A stretch of DNA of 64,000 nt from Bacteroides fragilis. GTDB taxonomy: Bacteria > Bacteroidota > Bacteroidia > Bacteroidales > Bacteroidaceae. The notes under the pieces were generated by a model. That model searched no databases, was not told the origin of the DNA, and was given only the letters and a program-made list of their open reading frames with translations. The position numbers and the translations under genes were made by a program. The DNA lies in NCBI RefSeq assembly GCF_019583405.1, contig NZ_SZUU01000003.1, positions 1 through 64,000 of the forward strand. The letters are read 5' to 3'. Positions 18,304 to 26,189 of this stretch are shown here, piece after piece; position 1 is the stretch's first letter, and each line of letters opens with the position of its first letter.

Positions 18304-18699
18304 TTACTCTACTGAATCCGTCTCAATTTCAAATGTAAGTCGCTGGATGAAAGTTTCTTCAATGAAATCTTCATCGGCGGCGATAAGTTTAGCGCCTGTT
18401 ACTTTGAAATCGTCGTATTTACCCCGCTTCCCTTCAAGCGCTTTGCGTGCCGCCTCAATAACCTCGACTGAATTTGAATAGTTATCGCTGGCGGCAATAA
18501 CCTCAATAGTGACACTATCCCCACTGGCGTATCTATCCTTTGTATAAGCCGGAGTAAGTGCGCTACGCTTATACAAAACGAACGGGAAAGAAGTAGCGTT
18601 TTTAGTAGAAATAGGATAAATCCTATCTCCGACAAGTTGCGTTAAACTTTCCGACTCACTGAGTTTTGAAAATGTATGTTTACTGATTGATAAGCTCAT
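18304..18699 (-). CDS. DUF3168-like tail completion / terminator protein
   Basis: A 131-residue protein with the pattern of DUF3168 tail-to-head joining proteins (LVGDRIYP, FPFVLYKR, LTFEIET). Members cap the tail tube at the head-proximal end. It overlaps the upstream gene by 4 bp. Confidence 0.75.
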   Translation of the reverse strand: MSLSISKHTFSKLSESESLTQLVGDRIYPISTKNATSFPFVLYKRSALTPAYTKDRYASGDSVTIEVIAASDNYSNSVEVIEAARKALEGKRGKYDDFKVTGAKLIAADEDFIEETFIQRLTFEIETDSVE

Positions 18700-19157
18700 T
18701 TCTTTTTATCTATTACTTTTTGTATTGAATCCAAAATGTTTCTTCCCAGTGAGTTCTCAGCCTCACCTTTTTTAGAGTCTACTGCGCTTTTAAAGAAGTG
18801 AGTAGCCTCTATAATACCTCTGTTTGCCCCTCTATTGGTAGCTCGTTCTTTCGTACCGCTTTCGAAGAATTTCAAAACAAACTGTTTCGAACCTTTCCGC
18901 CGTTTGTCGAGTAAGTCAACCCGTGCGCCGGACGCATTGCGGTAAACTGCAATGTTTATTTCTTTTTTTAATCCAGCCCCACCCGGAACAGATGCAACCC
19001 AATTTTTTTGCGCTTGCTTTCGAATGATACTTGCTGATTTACGGAGTCCGGATTTAATAGCCTTCTTTGCCTCCTTGTCATTCAGTGCGGCCAATAACGC
19101 ATTAACCTTAGAGGCATCAACCTCAACCCGGTAGGATGCTTGTACGATATTACTCAT
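18696..19157 (-). CDS. HK97 gp10-like head-tail joining protein
   Basis: A 153-residue basic protein with LLAALNDKEAKKAIKSGLRK, ASIIRKQAQKN and a GTKERATNRG segment typical of the HK97 gp10 / tail-completion family. It acts where head and tail join. It overlaps both neighbours by a few bases. Confidence 0.8.
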   Translation of the reverse strand: MSNIVQASYRVEVDASKVNALLAALNDKEAKKAIKSGLRKSASIIRKQAQKNWVASVPGGAGLKKEINIAVYRNASGARVDLLDKRRKGSKQFVLKFFESGTKERATNRGANRGIIEATHFFKSAVDSKKGEAENSLGRNILDSIQKVIDKKK

Positions 19158-19467
19158 TGATTAATTCTGCTTCGATGGTTATAGACTGTGCCTTTCTATC
19201 CGGATGAATGAAGGCTATTTTGTATTTACGTCCCTCGTAGACAATGCGCATTTTTTCGCTTATATCTTTGCTGTAACGTACCATGATCGTGACGGTGTGA
19301 GTGTTGAGTACCTCGCCGTTTATCTCTTTGCGCGCACCGGATTTATACCGGACACACGCACGCTTTTCGAAAGCTTCCGTCCATCTCTCAGACGTACCGC
19401 CCAAAGCGTCGCGAATCGTCTGGGGATGTAGAAAACTTATAATGTCTGTCAATAGTCCCGCTTGCAT
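19150..19467 (-). CDS. Head closure (head-tail adaptor) protein
   Basis: A 105-residue protein with the SPP1 gp16 / HK97 adaptor pattern: an N-terminal beta-strand pair (DIISFLHPQTIRD), then YEGRKYKIAFIHPDRK and SITIEAELI near the end. It seals the connector after packaging. It overlaps its neighbours by 1 and 8 bp. Confidence 0.8.
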   Translation of the reverse strand: MQAGLLTDIISFLHPQTIRDALGGTSERWTEAFEKRACVRYKSGARKEINGEVLNTHTVTIMVRYSKDISEKMRIVYEGRKYKIAFIHPDRKAQSITIEAELINE

Positions 19468-19763
19468 TATGTATATCGTTTTAAGGGTTGAAGTAAGAAG
19501 GCAATATGGCCCGGAATGATATTAGGCGATGCGAAAGTTATATCTTCACGGTTCGCATAATAGTTTGCAGCTATAATGCGGATGGCGTGCCAGATTCGCG
19601 GGTCTATCCGGTCGTCTTTAACGAACGATTCAATCGGGGCATTAAGATAAGCCTCAATACTGAGTTGTACCGGAATGATCAACCCCTGTATATAAGCGTC
19701 GTCATTGTCGAAATCAACATTAAGATGTTGCTTTAACTCTTCAAGTGTTACGTATTCTTTCAT
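19467..19763 (-). CDS. Phage gp6-like head-tail connector
   Basis: A 98-residue alpha-helical protein opening YVTLEELKQHLNVDFDNDDA and containing SIEAYLNAPI, the pattern of gp6-like connector proteins that form a ring below the portal. It lies right after the capsid gene and its terminator. Confidence 0.82.
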   Translation of the reverse strand: MKEYVTLEELKQHLNVDFDNDDAYIQGLIIPVQLSIEAYLNAPIESFVKDDRIDPRIWHAIRIIAANYYANREDITFASPNIIPGHIAFLLQPLKRYT

Positions 19764-19769
19764 CTTTTA

Positions 19770-19804
19770 AAAATGAAGAAGGCCGAGGCCGAAGCCCCAG
19801 CCTT
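19770..19804 (-). terminator. Terminator with UUCG loop after the capsid gene
   Basis: On the minus strand AAGGCTGGGGC-TTCG-GCCTCGGCCTT makes an 11-bp stem (two G-U pairs) closed by a stable cUUCGg tetraloop, followed by CTTCATTTTT. It begins about 22 bp after the capsid stop and likely gives extra capsid transcript. Confidence 0.8.
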
Positions 19805-19826
19805 TGATTAATACTTAGTTTTGTCG

Positions 19827-20981
19827 TTATGCCTTAGCGGGCGTTGCCGTTTTTTTCTTTGCTATGGCAAAGGCTTCTGGACGGGCTACAACAATATCAT
19901 ACTTAGAATTAAGGGTGAATTTTGTTTCGTCTGTGTCCGCCATTGAGGTATCATCTACTACAAGGCGGATTTTTCCCCATTGTCCGATACCTACATTTGA
20001 GAACACTCCGAATCCAAGTTCGCCAGCACCCATATAGTTAGTCATAAGAACCGGGTAGCCGTTCATCATACCGTCTTTTAAAATCATTTCAGGGGAACCC
20101 GCTTCGATACGTGTCGTTTTCAGTTTGCCGTAAACTTTCGGACTGCAAATGTATGCGGCTGTTCCGTCTGAAACATCAACACCAGCATCCATCACTTCGG
20201 TTTCGAGCGCAACTACATCCTCAAAAGTTAATGCTGTTTCATACTCAACATTAGGAGCGTCTTTGACAAAAACTCCTTTAGCGGCTTCACCCACTTTAGT
20301 ACTGGAGAACATTACTTTATTAAGAAGGCGAGCGACGGACAAAGATAACTGCTTAACAGTTACATCAAAAAGACGGTCGTTTGTTTGGTCGATAGAACTG
20401 TTTGACAAAGGAATTGAAAGCCCAACGCGCCACGGTTTAGCCTTTAAATTACCGATCTCGAGTTTTGTTGGATTTAATTTTGTATTTTCCCCTTCAATCG
20501 TCGCTTCAACAGCTGCCAAGGTGGGGAACATCAATTCGCCAATTAAGCCGTATTGCATTTTAATCCCCAGCTTATTAACTATTAACCCCTTTTCAAGGGG
20601 TTCGATGATGTCTCCAATTGTAGTCGGAATCATAGAGGCGGCAGCAGCGGTATCGGTAATGACCGGAGCACTTTCGGCGCGTGTTGAGAAGGTGATACCT
20701 TTCGCATCGGCAAATTTCCCATAATCCGACAAAGATCGGTGATTACAAACATCATAAAGCGCTTTCGCAAACAAGGCTCTTTTATCTTCCGGGAGGCCAA
20801 CTGTTTTTTCACGCTCTAAATTACGGAGTGCTTCATCAATAGTCAATTGATTCTTTCTTGAAAGAAGATCATTAAACTTTTCTTGTTCGCCTTCTGTAAG
20901 GCTGCGTTTTTCTTCTTTTGCGGTTGATACAAGATTGCGCATCTGTTCTTTAATCAAAGCAATTTCTTCTAATTTTGTCAT
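19827..20981 (-). CDS. HK97-fold major capsid protein
   Basis: A 384-residue protein. The first about 100 residues form a charged helical scaffolding (delta) domain (KLEEIALIKEQMRNLV, REKTVGLPEDKRALF), normally removed by the protease. The capsid domain follows from about 105 (SAPVITDTAAAASMIPTTIG) and includes WRVGLSIPLSNSSIDQT and a C-terminal VVARPEAFAIA. It lies 1 bp after the protease gene. Confidence 0.92.
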   Translation of the reverse strand: MTKLEEIALIKEQMRNLVSTAKEEKRSLTEGEQEKFNDLLSRKNQLTIDEALRNLEREKTVGLPEDKRALFAKALYDVCNHRSLSDYGKFADAKGITFSTRAESAPVITDTAAAASMIPTTIGDIIEPLEKGLIVNKLGIKMQYGLIGELMFPTLAAVEATIEGENTKLNPTKLEIGNLKAKPWRVGLSIPLSNSSIDQTNDRLFDVTVKQLSLSVARLLNKVMFSSTKVGEAAKGVFVKDAPNVEYETALTFEDVVALETEVMDAGVDVSDGTAAYICSPKVYGKLKTTRIEAGSPEMILKDGMMNGYPVLMTNYMGAGELGFGVFSNVGIGQWGKIRLVVDDTSMADTDETKFTLNSKYDIVVARPEAFAIAKKKTATPAKA

Positions 20982-20982
20982 G

Positions 20983-21582
20983 TCAAATTAATTTTTTTAA
21001 TGTTTCTAATTCTATTAAATAATCACTGTTGTCACGTTTGAGTAAGTCCGGTATATCGTTAAGGCTGCGCACGGTTACGTCTGTTCCAAAATATGCCGGA
21101 TCAGATACCGGAGAGACATCGGAGATATAATCTATCTTATGAACCGTTCGTATTATCATACCGTCCCGTTTTGAGTATGTAACCTTGCTTTTGTCCCTGT
21201 CATCAACATAATAGGCAAAGGATGAACCGTAAATATCTCCCCTGTCAATCATTTCTACGGCAAAGTCTCCGTCAGTTGTCTTAGGAGAAGAAAATTTATA
21301 ACCAAGCCCGTAATTATCAATACCAAGCGAAAGCGAGCCTACCCCATAACGGGAACGGGCTAACAGCCTGCGTTTATCATGTTCTAAAACAGCTTTTATA
21401 TCACAGGCTCTTATCAATTCGTCAGTAACCGCACCGCGCTCTATGATTTCAATAAAAGCCAGTTTCTTTACAGGGTCATATATAACCCTGCTTTCCTGAT
21501 CAAACACTATCGCATACCCTTCGATATTTCGCCCTTCGGTGATTTTGGGTGTACCCAAGTCTGTAAAACTGCGTATTTCCAT
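20983..21582 (-). CDS. HK97 family prohead protease
   Basis: A 199-residue serine protease that removes the capsid delta domain during maturation. Motifs: GYAIVFDQES near the start, His in VLEHDKRRLLARS, and Ser in GDIYGSSFAYYV. Size and place, between portal and capsid, are standard. Confidence 0.9.
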   Translation of the reverse strand: MEIRSFTDLGTPKITEGRNIEGYAIVFDQESRVIYDPVKKLAFIEIIERGAVTDELIRACDIKAVLEHDKRRLLARSRYGVGSLSLGIDNYGLGYKFSSPKTTDGDFAVEMIDRGDIYGSSFAYYVDDRDKSKVTYSKRDGMIIRTVHKIDYISDVSPVSDPAYFGTDVTVRSLNDIPDLLKRDNSDYLIELETLKKLI

Positions 21583-21605
21583 TGTGCTACAATTATCGTT
21601 TTATC

Positions 21606-22898
21606 TTATGTTTCTTTCTCTGTTTTTGGTAGCTCGACATCTCCGCCGTGGATTTTGGGAGAATCAATAGGGGCGACATTGCATGACATAAATACTGTGT
21701 CACCACCAACTACGGGTGCTTTATCTTCACGGTGTACACGCCATTCATTTACCGTTGAAACGCCGTATTGTATTTCTTTCTCCATGCAAGCAGTCTGAGT
21801 GGCAATGTCTGTTTTGTACAGGGCTTTACGATCAAATTCTATTTTATAAATACCGGATACGGTACGCGGAATAAGCTTTGAGTTAAATTCCGCTTCGATC
21901 CGGCACAGAACAGGGTCTAATGTATCCGCAAGAAAAGCGACCTGACTCATCTCGGAAGCTTTGTAATTTTGCGGCTGGCCAGCGAATACCTTATCAGGAT
22001 GTACCCCATAAAAACGGCATATATCAAATACGGAAAATTCTTTTTGCTCCATCAGTTGCGCATCAACAGGACTAATAGAAAGTTGTTGAAAACGCATATC
22101 ACCACTTACGGAAACGATATTCACTCCTTTGCTAAACTGTTTGTCCAGCCTATCGCTTACCGTTTCTGTTTGGTCATCCGTAAGACCGTTAAGGCCAGTA
22201 GAAGCCCCTTTTACACCAGAAACAACGCCCTTTATCTGAGTCCCATTCTGGAAAGTTCGCAAACTCTGATTATCAGCACTTGCGGCAACAGAAAAGCCAG
22301 TAGCCGCATAAGTTATTACACTGACACCTGTATAACCACCGTCAAGGCTTTTGTTTTTTATATGTATAACATCATCTGCTGCATAAACCCCATAAATGCA
22401 ATTTATAGGGTCGCAAATCGTATATACATTTCTTATTTTATCGTAAAAAACTGATCCGTTGGAACACAATATAAGCTCTGAAATATCTCCAAAAGTCCTA
22501 CGTATGAAAATATACGCATTTCCTTGATTTAGCATTTGAATAACTGCGTTACACATAGTATCGTAACTATTCGTTCTTTTGTTTGATTTCTTGGTTAATA
22601 GATAATGGAGTTCGTTTTCTGCATCTACTTCATAATTGCCTGCGGGGTACTTTCGCTTTATATTGAAAGGCAACGATGCAATTGTACCGGAAAGAATGTC
22701 GGTACACCTGAATGCAGTTGATAAGCGCATGGCCTGTTCCGGCGTTTTTACAGTAACCGGCTGTTCTCTGGCTGCTCCTCCAACTATCTCAAATCCCCCA
22801 TCGGAGCTCTTTCGATGGGAGTCTTGCTCTGAGTTTGCAGGTAAAGACCTTTTGCTCTTTATTCCTGTGCTAAAGCTAAAATTAAAATCTATTTTCAT
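21606..22898 (-). CDS. HK97 family portal protein
   Basis: A 430-residue portal through which DNA is packaged. Conserved features include AMRLSTAFRCTDILSGTIAS, VIQMLNQGNAYIFIRR and FGVH-like FYGVHPDKVF with SQVAFLADTLDPVLCRIE. One bp separates it from TerL. Confidence 0.9.
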   Translation of the reverse strand: MKIDFNFSFSTGIKSKRSLPANSEQDSHRKSSDGGFEIVGGAAREQPVTVKTPEQAMRLSTAFRCTDILSGTIASLPFNIKRKYPAGNYEVDAENELHYLLTKKSNKRTNSYDTMCNAVIQMLNQGNAYIFIRRTFGDISELILCSNGSVFYDKIRNVYTICDPINCIYGVYAADDVIHIKNKSLDGGYTGVSVITYAATGFSVAASADNQSLRTFQNGTQIKGVVSGVKGASTGLNGLTDDQTETVSDRLDKQFSKGVNIVSVSGDMRFQQLSISPVDAQLMEQKEFSVFDICRFYGVHPDKVFAGQPQNYKASEMSQVAFLADTLDPVLCRIEAEFNSKLIPRTVSGIYKIEFDRKALYKTDIATQTACMEKEIQYGVSTVNEWRVHREDKAPVVGGDTVFMSCNVAPIDSPKIHGGDVELPKTEKET

Positions 22899-22899
22899 A

Positions 22900-24612
22900 T
22901 TATGGCGTATAGTTGTTAAATAAATTAAATGTCATTAGATTTGTTATCGTTGAGTCGATTTTACTATTATGTGTACGTTTAATCGGTTTTTTATTCATGT
23001 TTCGATCTTCATCGAGTACAGCATTGCCAAAACAATACGGCGTAATAGGGTTCGGATCAAACGTCATTCTATTGCGGTGCAATGCAAGTTCAAAGGATTC
23101 TATCGGACTTGTAAACGAACCGTACGTTTGCTTTACGGGCTGAATATAGTCGCCCGCATCTCCTGTAGATGCGGATAATAGATTTACGAACTCAGCCGAT
23201 TTATATGGGTCATATCCAATTCCGAGAATTTTCAAGTACTTTGCCCGGGCTAAAATATCATTCACGATCATTTCGTAGTCGATCACTTCGCCCGGGCATA
23301 GTTTCAAATATCCGGCCTTGACCCATCCTTCATATAATTCCCGGTTAGGGTGTCCGGGCAAAGCGCCTTCCGGAAAATAGTAATCCGTAACGGAATGAAA
23401 AGACTTAGTATCCGGGGAATAGATATTGTACGTTACAGTTGAAAAGTCATCACGTACCGATAAATCAACTCCTACCATCGTAGGCGGGTGACTTGTGATC
23501 TTATCCACAGGGATAGCCTTAAACCGTTCCTCGATCTCCCTTGCCTCAATCCATCTCGTTTCAGAATTGACCGCAAAGATGTTAAGGAGCTTTGTTCGAA
23601 ACTCTAATGCGTCAGGCGCGCTGTATAGCGCCTTTTGATAAGCATCCTTGTAAAAGTCCTCGTAAACTGTGATCCCCATGTGGGGTTGTACTTTATACCA
23701 CGTTGCCGGATCGCCTTCTTCATCGTCTACGTCCGGTTCAAAGATGTGGGCGAAAATAGAATCGTTCTCAGCCTCACCGCGTAGAATAGCTTTGTATATC
23801 GAAAGCATTTCAGTGAACGGGGTTGTATGCTTGTCTGAGGCGGTTGTTATTACGATGGTCAAAGGGTTGAGCCGTGCGCCCATTGAAGAAGTCAAAACGT
23901 TCTTCAAAGCGGCGCTATCGGCTTGCGAATATTCGTCTACTATCACCGTGCTTGCATTAAGTCCGTCCAGTTTGTCGGGACTGGAAGCCAAACACCGGGC
24001 GAAAGAGGTTTTGCCCTTTATTTTGTTATTTATGATCTCTCTGTTAATCTTAAAATGTCGCAACTTCCGGTCTAACGCCTTCAGGATGTTGCGGATTTCA
24101 TCAAAACATATCTTAGCCTGATTGTAGGAATTGGCGGCAACGTATGCTTGTGCATTAGCATCGCCAAACAACAAGTCGAATACCGCCAGACTTGCGATAC
24201 TTGTCGTTTTGCTGAATTTACGAGGAACAAATAGCAGAGCGTCACGAATCAGGCGTTTATTTGTCCCGGGTCTATAAAAACCGAGTATGTTCGTGAATTG
24301 AAATACCTGAACCGGAGTTAGCTTATATCGCGTCAGGCCCTTAGTGCCGGAAAACTTCAACTTTTCGTAAAACACAATAAAGCGGCGGACTTTACCGGGC
24401 CTAAAGTCGTATTTATCCAGCAGATAAAAGAAACGACGGATCGCCAGTAACTCGTAAAGGTTATGCGCTTCCGGGTTGCCTATACATCCGGCTATATAAG
24501 TGTTTAACCGGATATCCGCTTTATCTAACTGATAAGAGTTTATATCAACGGAGCGCAATACGTCAACGGTAGCAGTCTTTAGCTGTATAAGTTCCTCCTT
24601 ATTCATAGTCAT
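22900..24612 (-). CDS. terL: Terminase large subunit
   Basis: A 570-residue packaging ATPase and nuclease. The Walker A-like segment is VPRKFSKTT (129-137) and the Walker B segment VIVDEYSQ has D227 and E228. A nuclease-domain aspartate is in MVGVDLSVRDDFSTV. Length is normal. It overlaps TerS by 14 bp. Confidence 0.93.
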   Translation of the reverse strand: MTMNKEELIQLKTATVDVLRSVDINSYQLDKADIRLNTYIAGCIGNPEAHNLYELLAIRRFFYLLDKYDFRPGKVRRFIVFYEKLKFSGTKGLTRYKLTPVQVFQFTNILGFYRPGTNKRLIRDALLFVPRKFSKTTSIASLAVFDLLFGDANAQAYVAANSYNQAKICFDEIRNILKALDRKLRHFKINREIINNKIKGKTSFARCLASSPDKLDGLNASTVIVDEYSQADSAALKNVLTSSMGARLNPLTIVITTASDKHTTPFTEMLSIYKAILRGEAENDSIFAHIFEPDVDDEEGDPATWYKVQPHMGITVYEDFYKDAYQKALYSAPDALEFRTKLLNIFAVNSETRWIEAREIEERFKAIPVDKITSHPPTMVGVDLSVRDDFSTVTYNIYSPDTKSFHSVTDYYFPEGALPGHPNRELYEGWVKAGYLKLCPGEVIDYEMIVNDILARAKYLKILGIGYDPYKSAEFVNLLSASTGDAGDYIQPVKQTYGSFTSPIESFELALHRNRMTFDPNPITPYCFGNAVLDEDRNMNKKPIKRTHNSKIDSTITNLMTFNLFNNYTP

Positions 24613-24955
24613 CCGCCTTGTTTACTTCGTCGATTAATTCGGTTACTTCGTCGGCTTCACCTGATGCAAGGGTCTGCAATGTCAAGCCAAGTTCGCGCAA
24701 CTGCTTGCGAGTAGCTTCAAGCGCATCAAACAGAGTTTTAAAAGCCGGATGCGCAACCAGCTTTTCATTATTCTCGCGGGTTATCTCTTTAGTGAAAGAT
24801 TTCATCCGCTTTTTTGAGATGTCAGATAGAGCAATCCGGAACGCCATATAAGACCCGGCGCAAAGCTCTATACACAAATCAAGTTCAGGGGTGTATGTGC
24901 CTTGTGCTTCCATTGCGGAACGGATTTTTTCTGTTATGTCGTCTAAAGTTGCCAT
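24599..24955 (-). CDS. terS: Terminase small subunit, P27-like
   Basis: A 118-residue helical protein immediately before TerL, with the P27 family pattern (central LCIELCAGSYMAF, later HPAFKTLFDALEATRKQLRELGL). It would recognise the packaging site. It is the first gene after the HNH terminator. Confidence 0.8.
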   Translation of the reverse strand: MATLDDITEKIRSAMEAQGTYTPELDLCIELCAGSYMAFRIALSDISKKRMKSFTKEITRENNEKLVAHPAFKTLFDALEATRKQLRELGLTLQTLASGEADEVTELIDEVNKADDYE

Positions 24956-25117
24956 GTTTTTACGCGCTTTTTACACGTATGTTTTTTAAGTAAGTATTTG
25001 GTAGCTCGTAGATTGTAACGGAAAATGTCACCCCCAACGGATACCCCCCTCGTTTTGAAAATTCTCCGCGCGTATAAAAACTGGTGGGAGTGGGTTTGGC
25101 CCGTCATGGCCTGAAAT
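24956..25117. other. Gene-free stretch before terS, candidate cos / late control region
   Basis: Lies between the HNH terminator and terS and contains short C/G runs (ACCCCCAACGGATACCCCCC, GGTGGGAGTGGG). In HNH-terS-terL phages the cohesive-end site is usually here. No promoter box could be assigned with confidence. Confidence 0.35.
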
Positions 25118-25152
25118 AAAAAAACCGCCCCCCTCTTGTCGAGGTGGAGCGG
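25118..25152 (-). terminator. Terminator after the HNH gene
   Basis: On the minus strand a GC-rich imperfect hairpin (CCGCTCCACCTC and GAGGGGGGCGG) is followed by TTTTTTT. It separates early/middle transcription from the packaging and structural genes, implying a separate start for late transcription or antitermination. Confidence 0.65.
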
Positions 25153-25185
25153 CTCAATCCATTCAGGAACAGTACTTTATGTTTT

Positions 25186-25527
25186 CTATTCCGTATCAGT
25201 CAAAAATCTCTCAGCAAAACGCTCTGTTGCCCGTCTATTGTTTGCCTGAATTGCTTCTTTCGAATGGCTAAACGCGCGTCTGTGTATCTCAGAGTGGCAC
25301 GCATGGCAAAGGCTCTGTAAGTTCGTTCGATCAAACATAAGGTGTTTCATTCCGAGTTCATGCGAAACGGATTCAACCGGGGTTTTGTGGTGTACTTCGG
25401 TTGCAAGTGTACTCAGCCCGTTCGCCTCGCATACTTCGCAAACCGGATTAGTTCTAAGCTTATCGCAACGTAGGTTCTTCCAGCGCTGCGAGTTGATCAT
25501 CTTAATGTAATGCGGGTTTCTGCTCAT
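25186..25527 (-). CDS. HNH endonuclease
   Basis: A 113-residue HNH nuclease with zinc-binding CEVC and CHACH, the HH of VHHKTPVE, and N in RTNLQSLCHACH. HNH proteins next to terminase assist cos cleavage in many siphoviruses. The gene overlaps the preceding 55-codon gene by 4 bp. Confidence 0.9.
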   Translation of the reverse strand: MSRNPHYIKMINSQRWKNLRCDKLRTNPVCEVCEANGLSTLATEVHHKTPVESVSHELGMKHLMFDRTNLQSLCHACHSEIHRRAFSHSKEAIQANNRRATERFAERFLTDTE

Positions 25528-25691
25528 TGTGCTTTATTTATTTGTTCATAACTAAATAATATCCTATCGCATTGATAACATGCGTGCAGTTCCTTTCTGG
25601 TAGCTTCAATGTCATTTGTTTCAATGTTCACATAATGCGTATCGGTTACTTCGCCCGATACGCATTGAATCCGTTTAATTAAATACTTCAT
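25524..25691 (-). CDS. Small phage protein, 55 residues
   Basis: A 55-codon frame from ATG 25691 begins MKYLIKRIQCVSGEVTDTHY and contains HACYQCDRILFSYEQ, with a possible CxxC pair. Its start overlaps the upstream stop and its stop overlaps the HNH start, both as ATGA, so it fills the gap exactly and is probably translationally coupled. Function unknown. Confidence 0.65.
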   Translation of the reverse strand: MKYLIKRIQCVSGEVTDTHYVNIETNDIEATRKELHACYQCDRILFSYEQINKAQ

Positions 25692-25957
25692 TCCAGCTTA
25701 TTCATACCAGCAAGTAAATACTTGATGCGCTTACAATTCCCATCGCATCGGGTTGACTGAGTTTCTTTCTTGTGAGTCACATTCGCGCAACCCTTGCTTA
25801 CTCTTGACGGGCACATCTGTTTAAATACTGTGACTGCATTTGCTGTCGTTTCTTCTCGCTGTATTCGAATAGCCTCTGTTGCGACTGTTCGAATCAGGCC
25901 ACGCGAACGAACTCGTTCCGTTGTGGCCTGTTGAATGTAATGTTCTGCTTTATTCAT
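25688..25957 (-). CDS. Unknown small phage protein, basic, Cys-containing
   Basis: An 89-residue basic protein with four cysteines and a SRVSKGCANVTHKK stretch. No domain is recognised. It is coupled to both neighbours by overlaps of 8 and 4 bp. A nucleic-acid role would fit the charge but is a guess. Confidence 0.55.
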   Translation of the reverse strand: MNKAEHYIQQATTERVRSRGLIRTVATEAIRIQREETTANAVTVFKQMCPSRVSKGCANVTHKKETQSTRCDGNCKRIKYLLAGMNKLE

Positions 25958-26147
25958 GCTTTGTCATTTTAGGTTTATACTTCCAGCCGTTCAACTCGTA
26001 TACACGTTTCCGAGCTTCTTCGCGGTCAATATAAAGCGGTTCGTTACGAACGGGACTTGATGTTTGTATTTTCCCGTCTGAATAATCACACACGCATATT
26101 CTGTAATTTCGTCCGTGTATAGAATATGAATATTCTCCTACTTTCAT
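25950..26147 (-). CDS. Unknown small phage protein, 65 residues
   Basis: A 65-residue beta-rich protein (YSYSIHGRNYRICVCDYSDG, then EEARKRVYELNGWKYKPK). It follows a strong AGAAAGGAAT leader. I recognise no family or function. Confidence 0.6.
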   Translation of the reverse strand: MKVGEYSYSIHGRNYRICVCDYSDGKIQTSSPVRNEPLYIDREEARKRVYELNGWKYKPKMTKHE

Positions 26148-26152
26148 GTTTG

Positions 26153-26189
26153 ATTCCTTTCTATTCTGTTTTACGCTAATTATTTATCA
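26153..26189 (-). repeat. 37-bp repeat, copy 1, at the 3' end of the HsdM-like gene
   Basis: Matches 33430-33466 at 34 of 37 positions. It covers the last codons of the upstream methyltransferase and the AGAAAGGAAT ribosome-binding leader of the next gene. The 21 bases 26153-26173 also occur exactly at 27893-27913. Confidence 0.7.
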
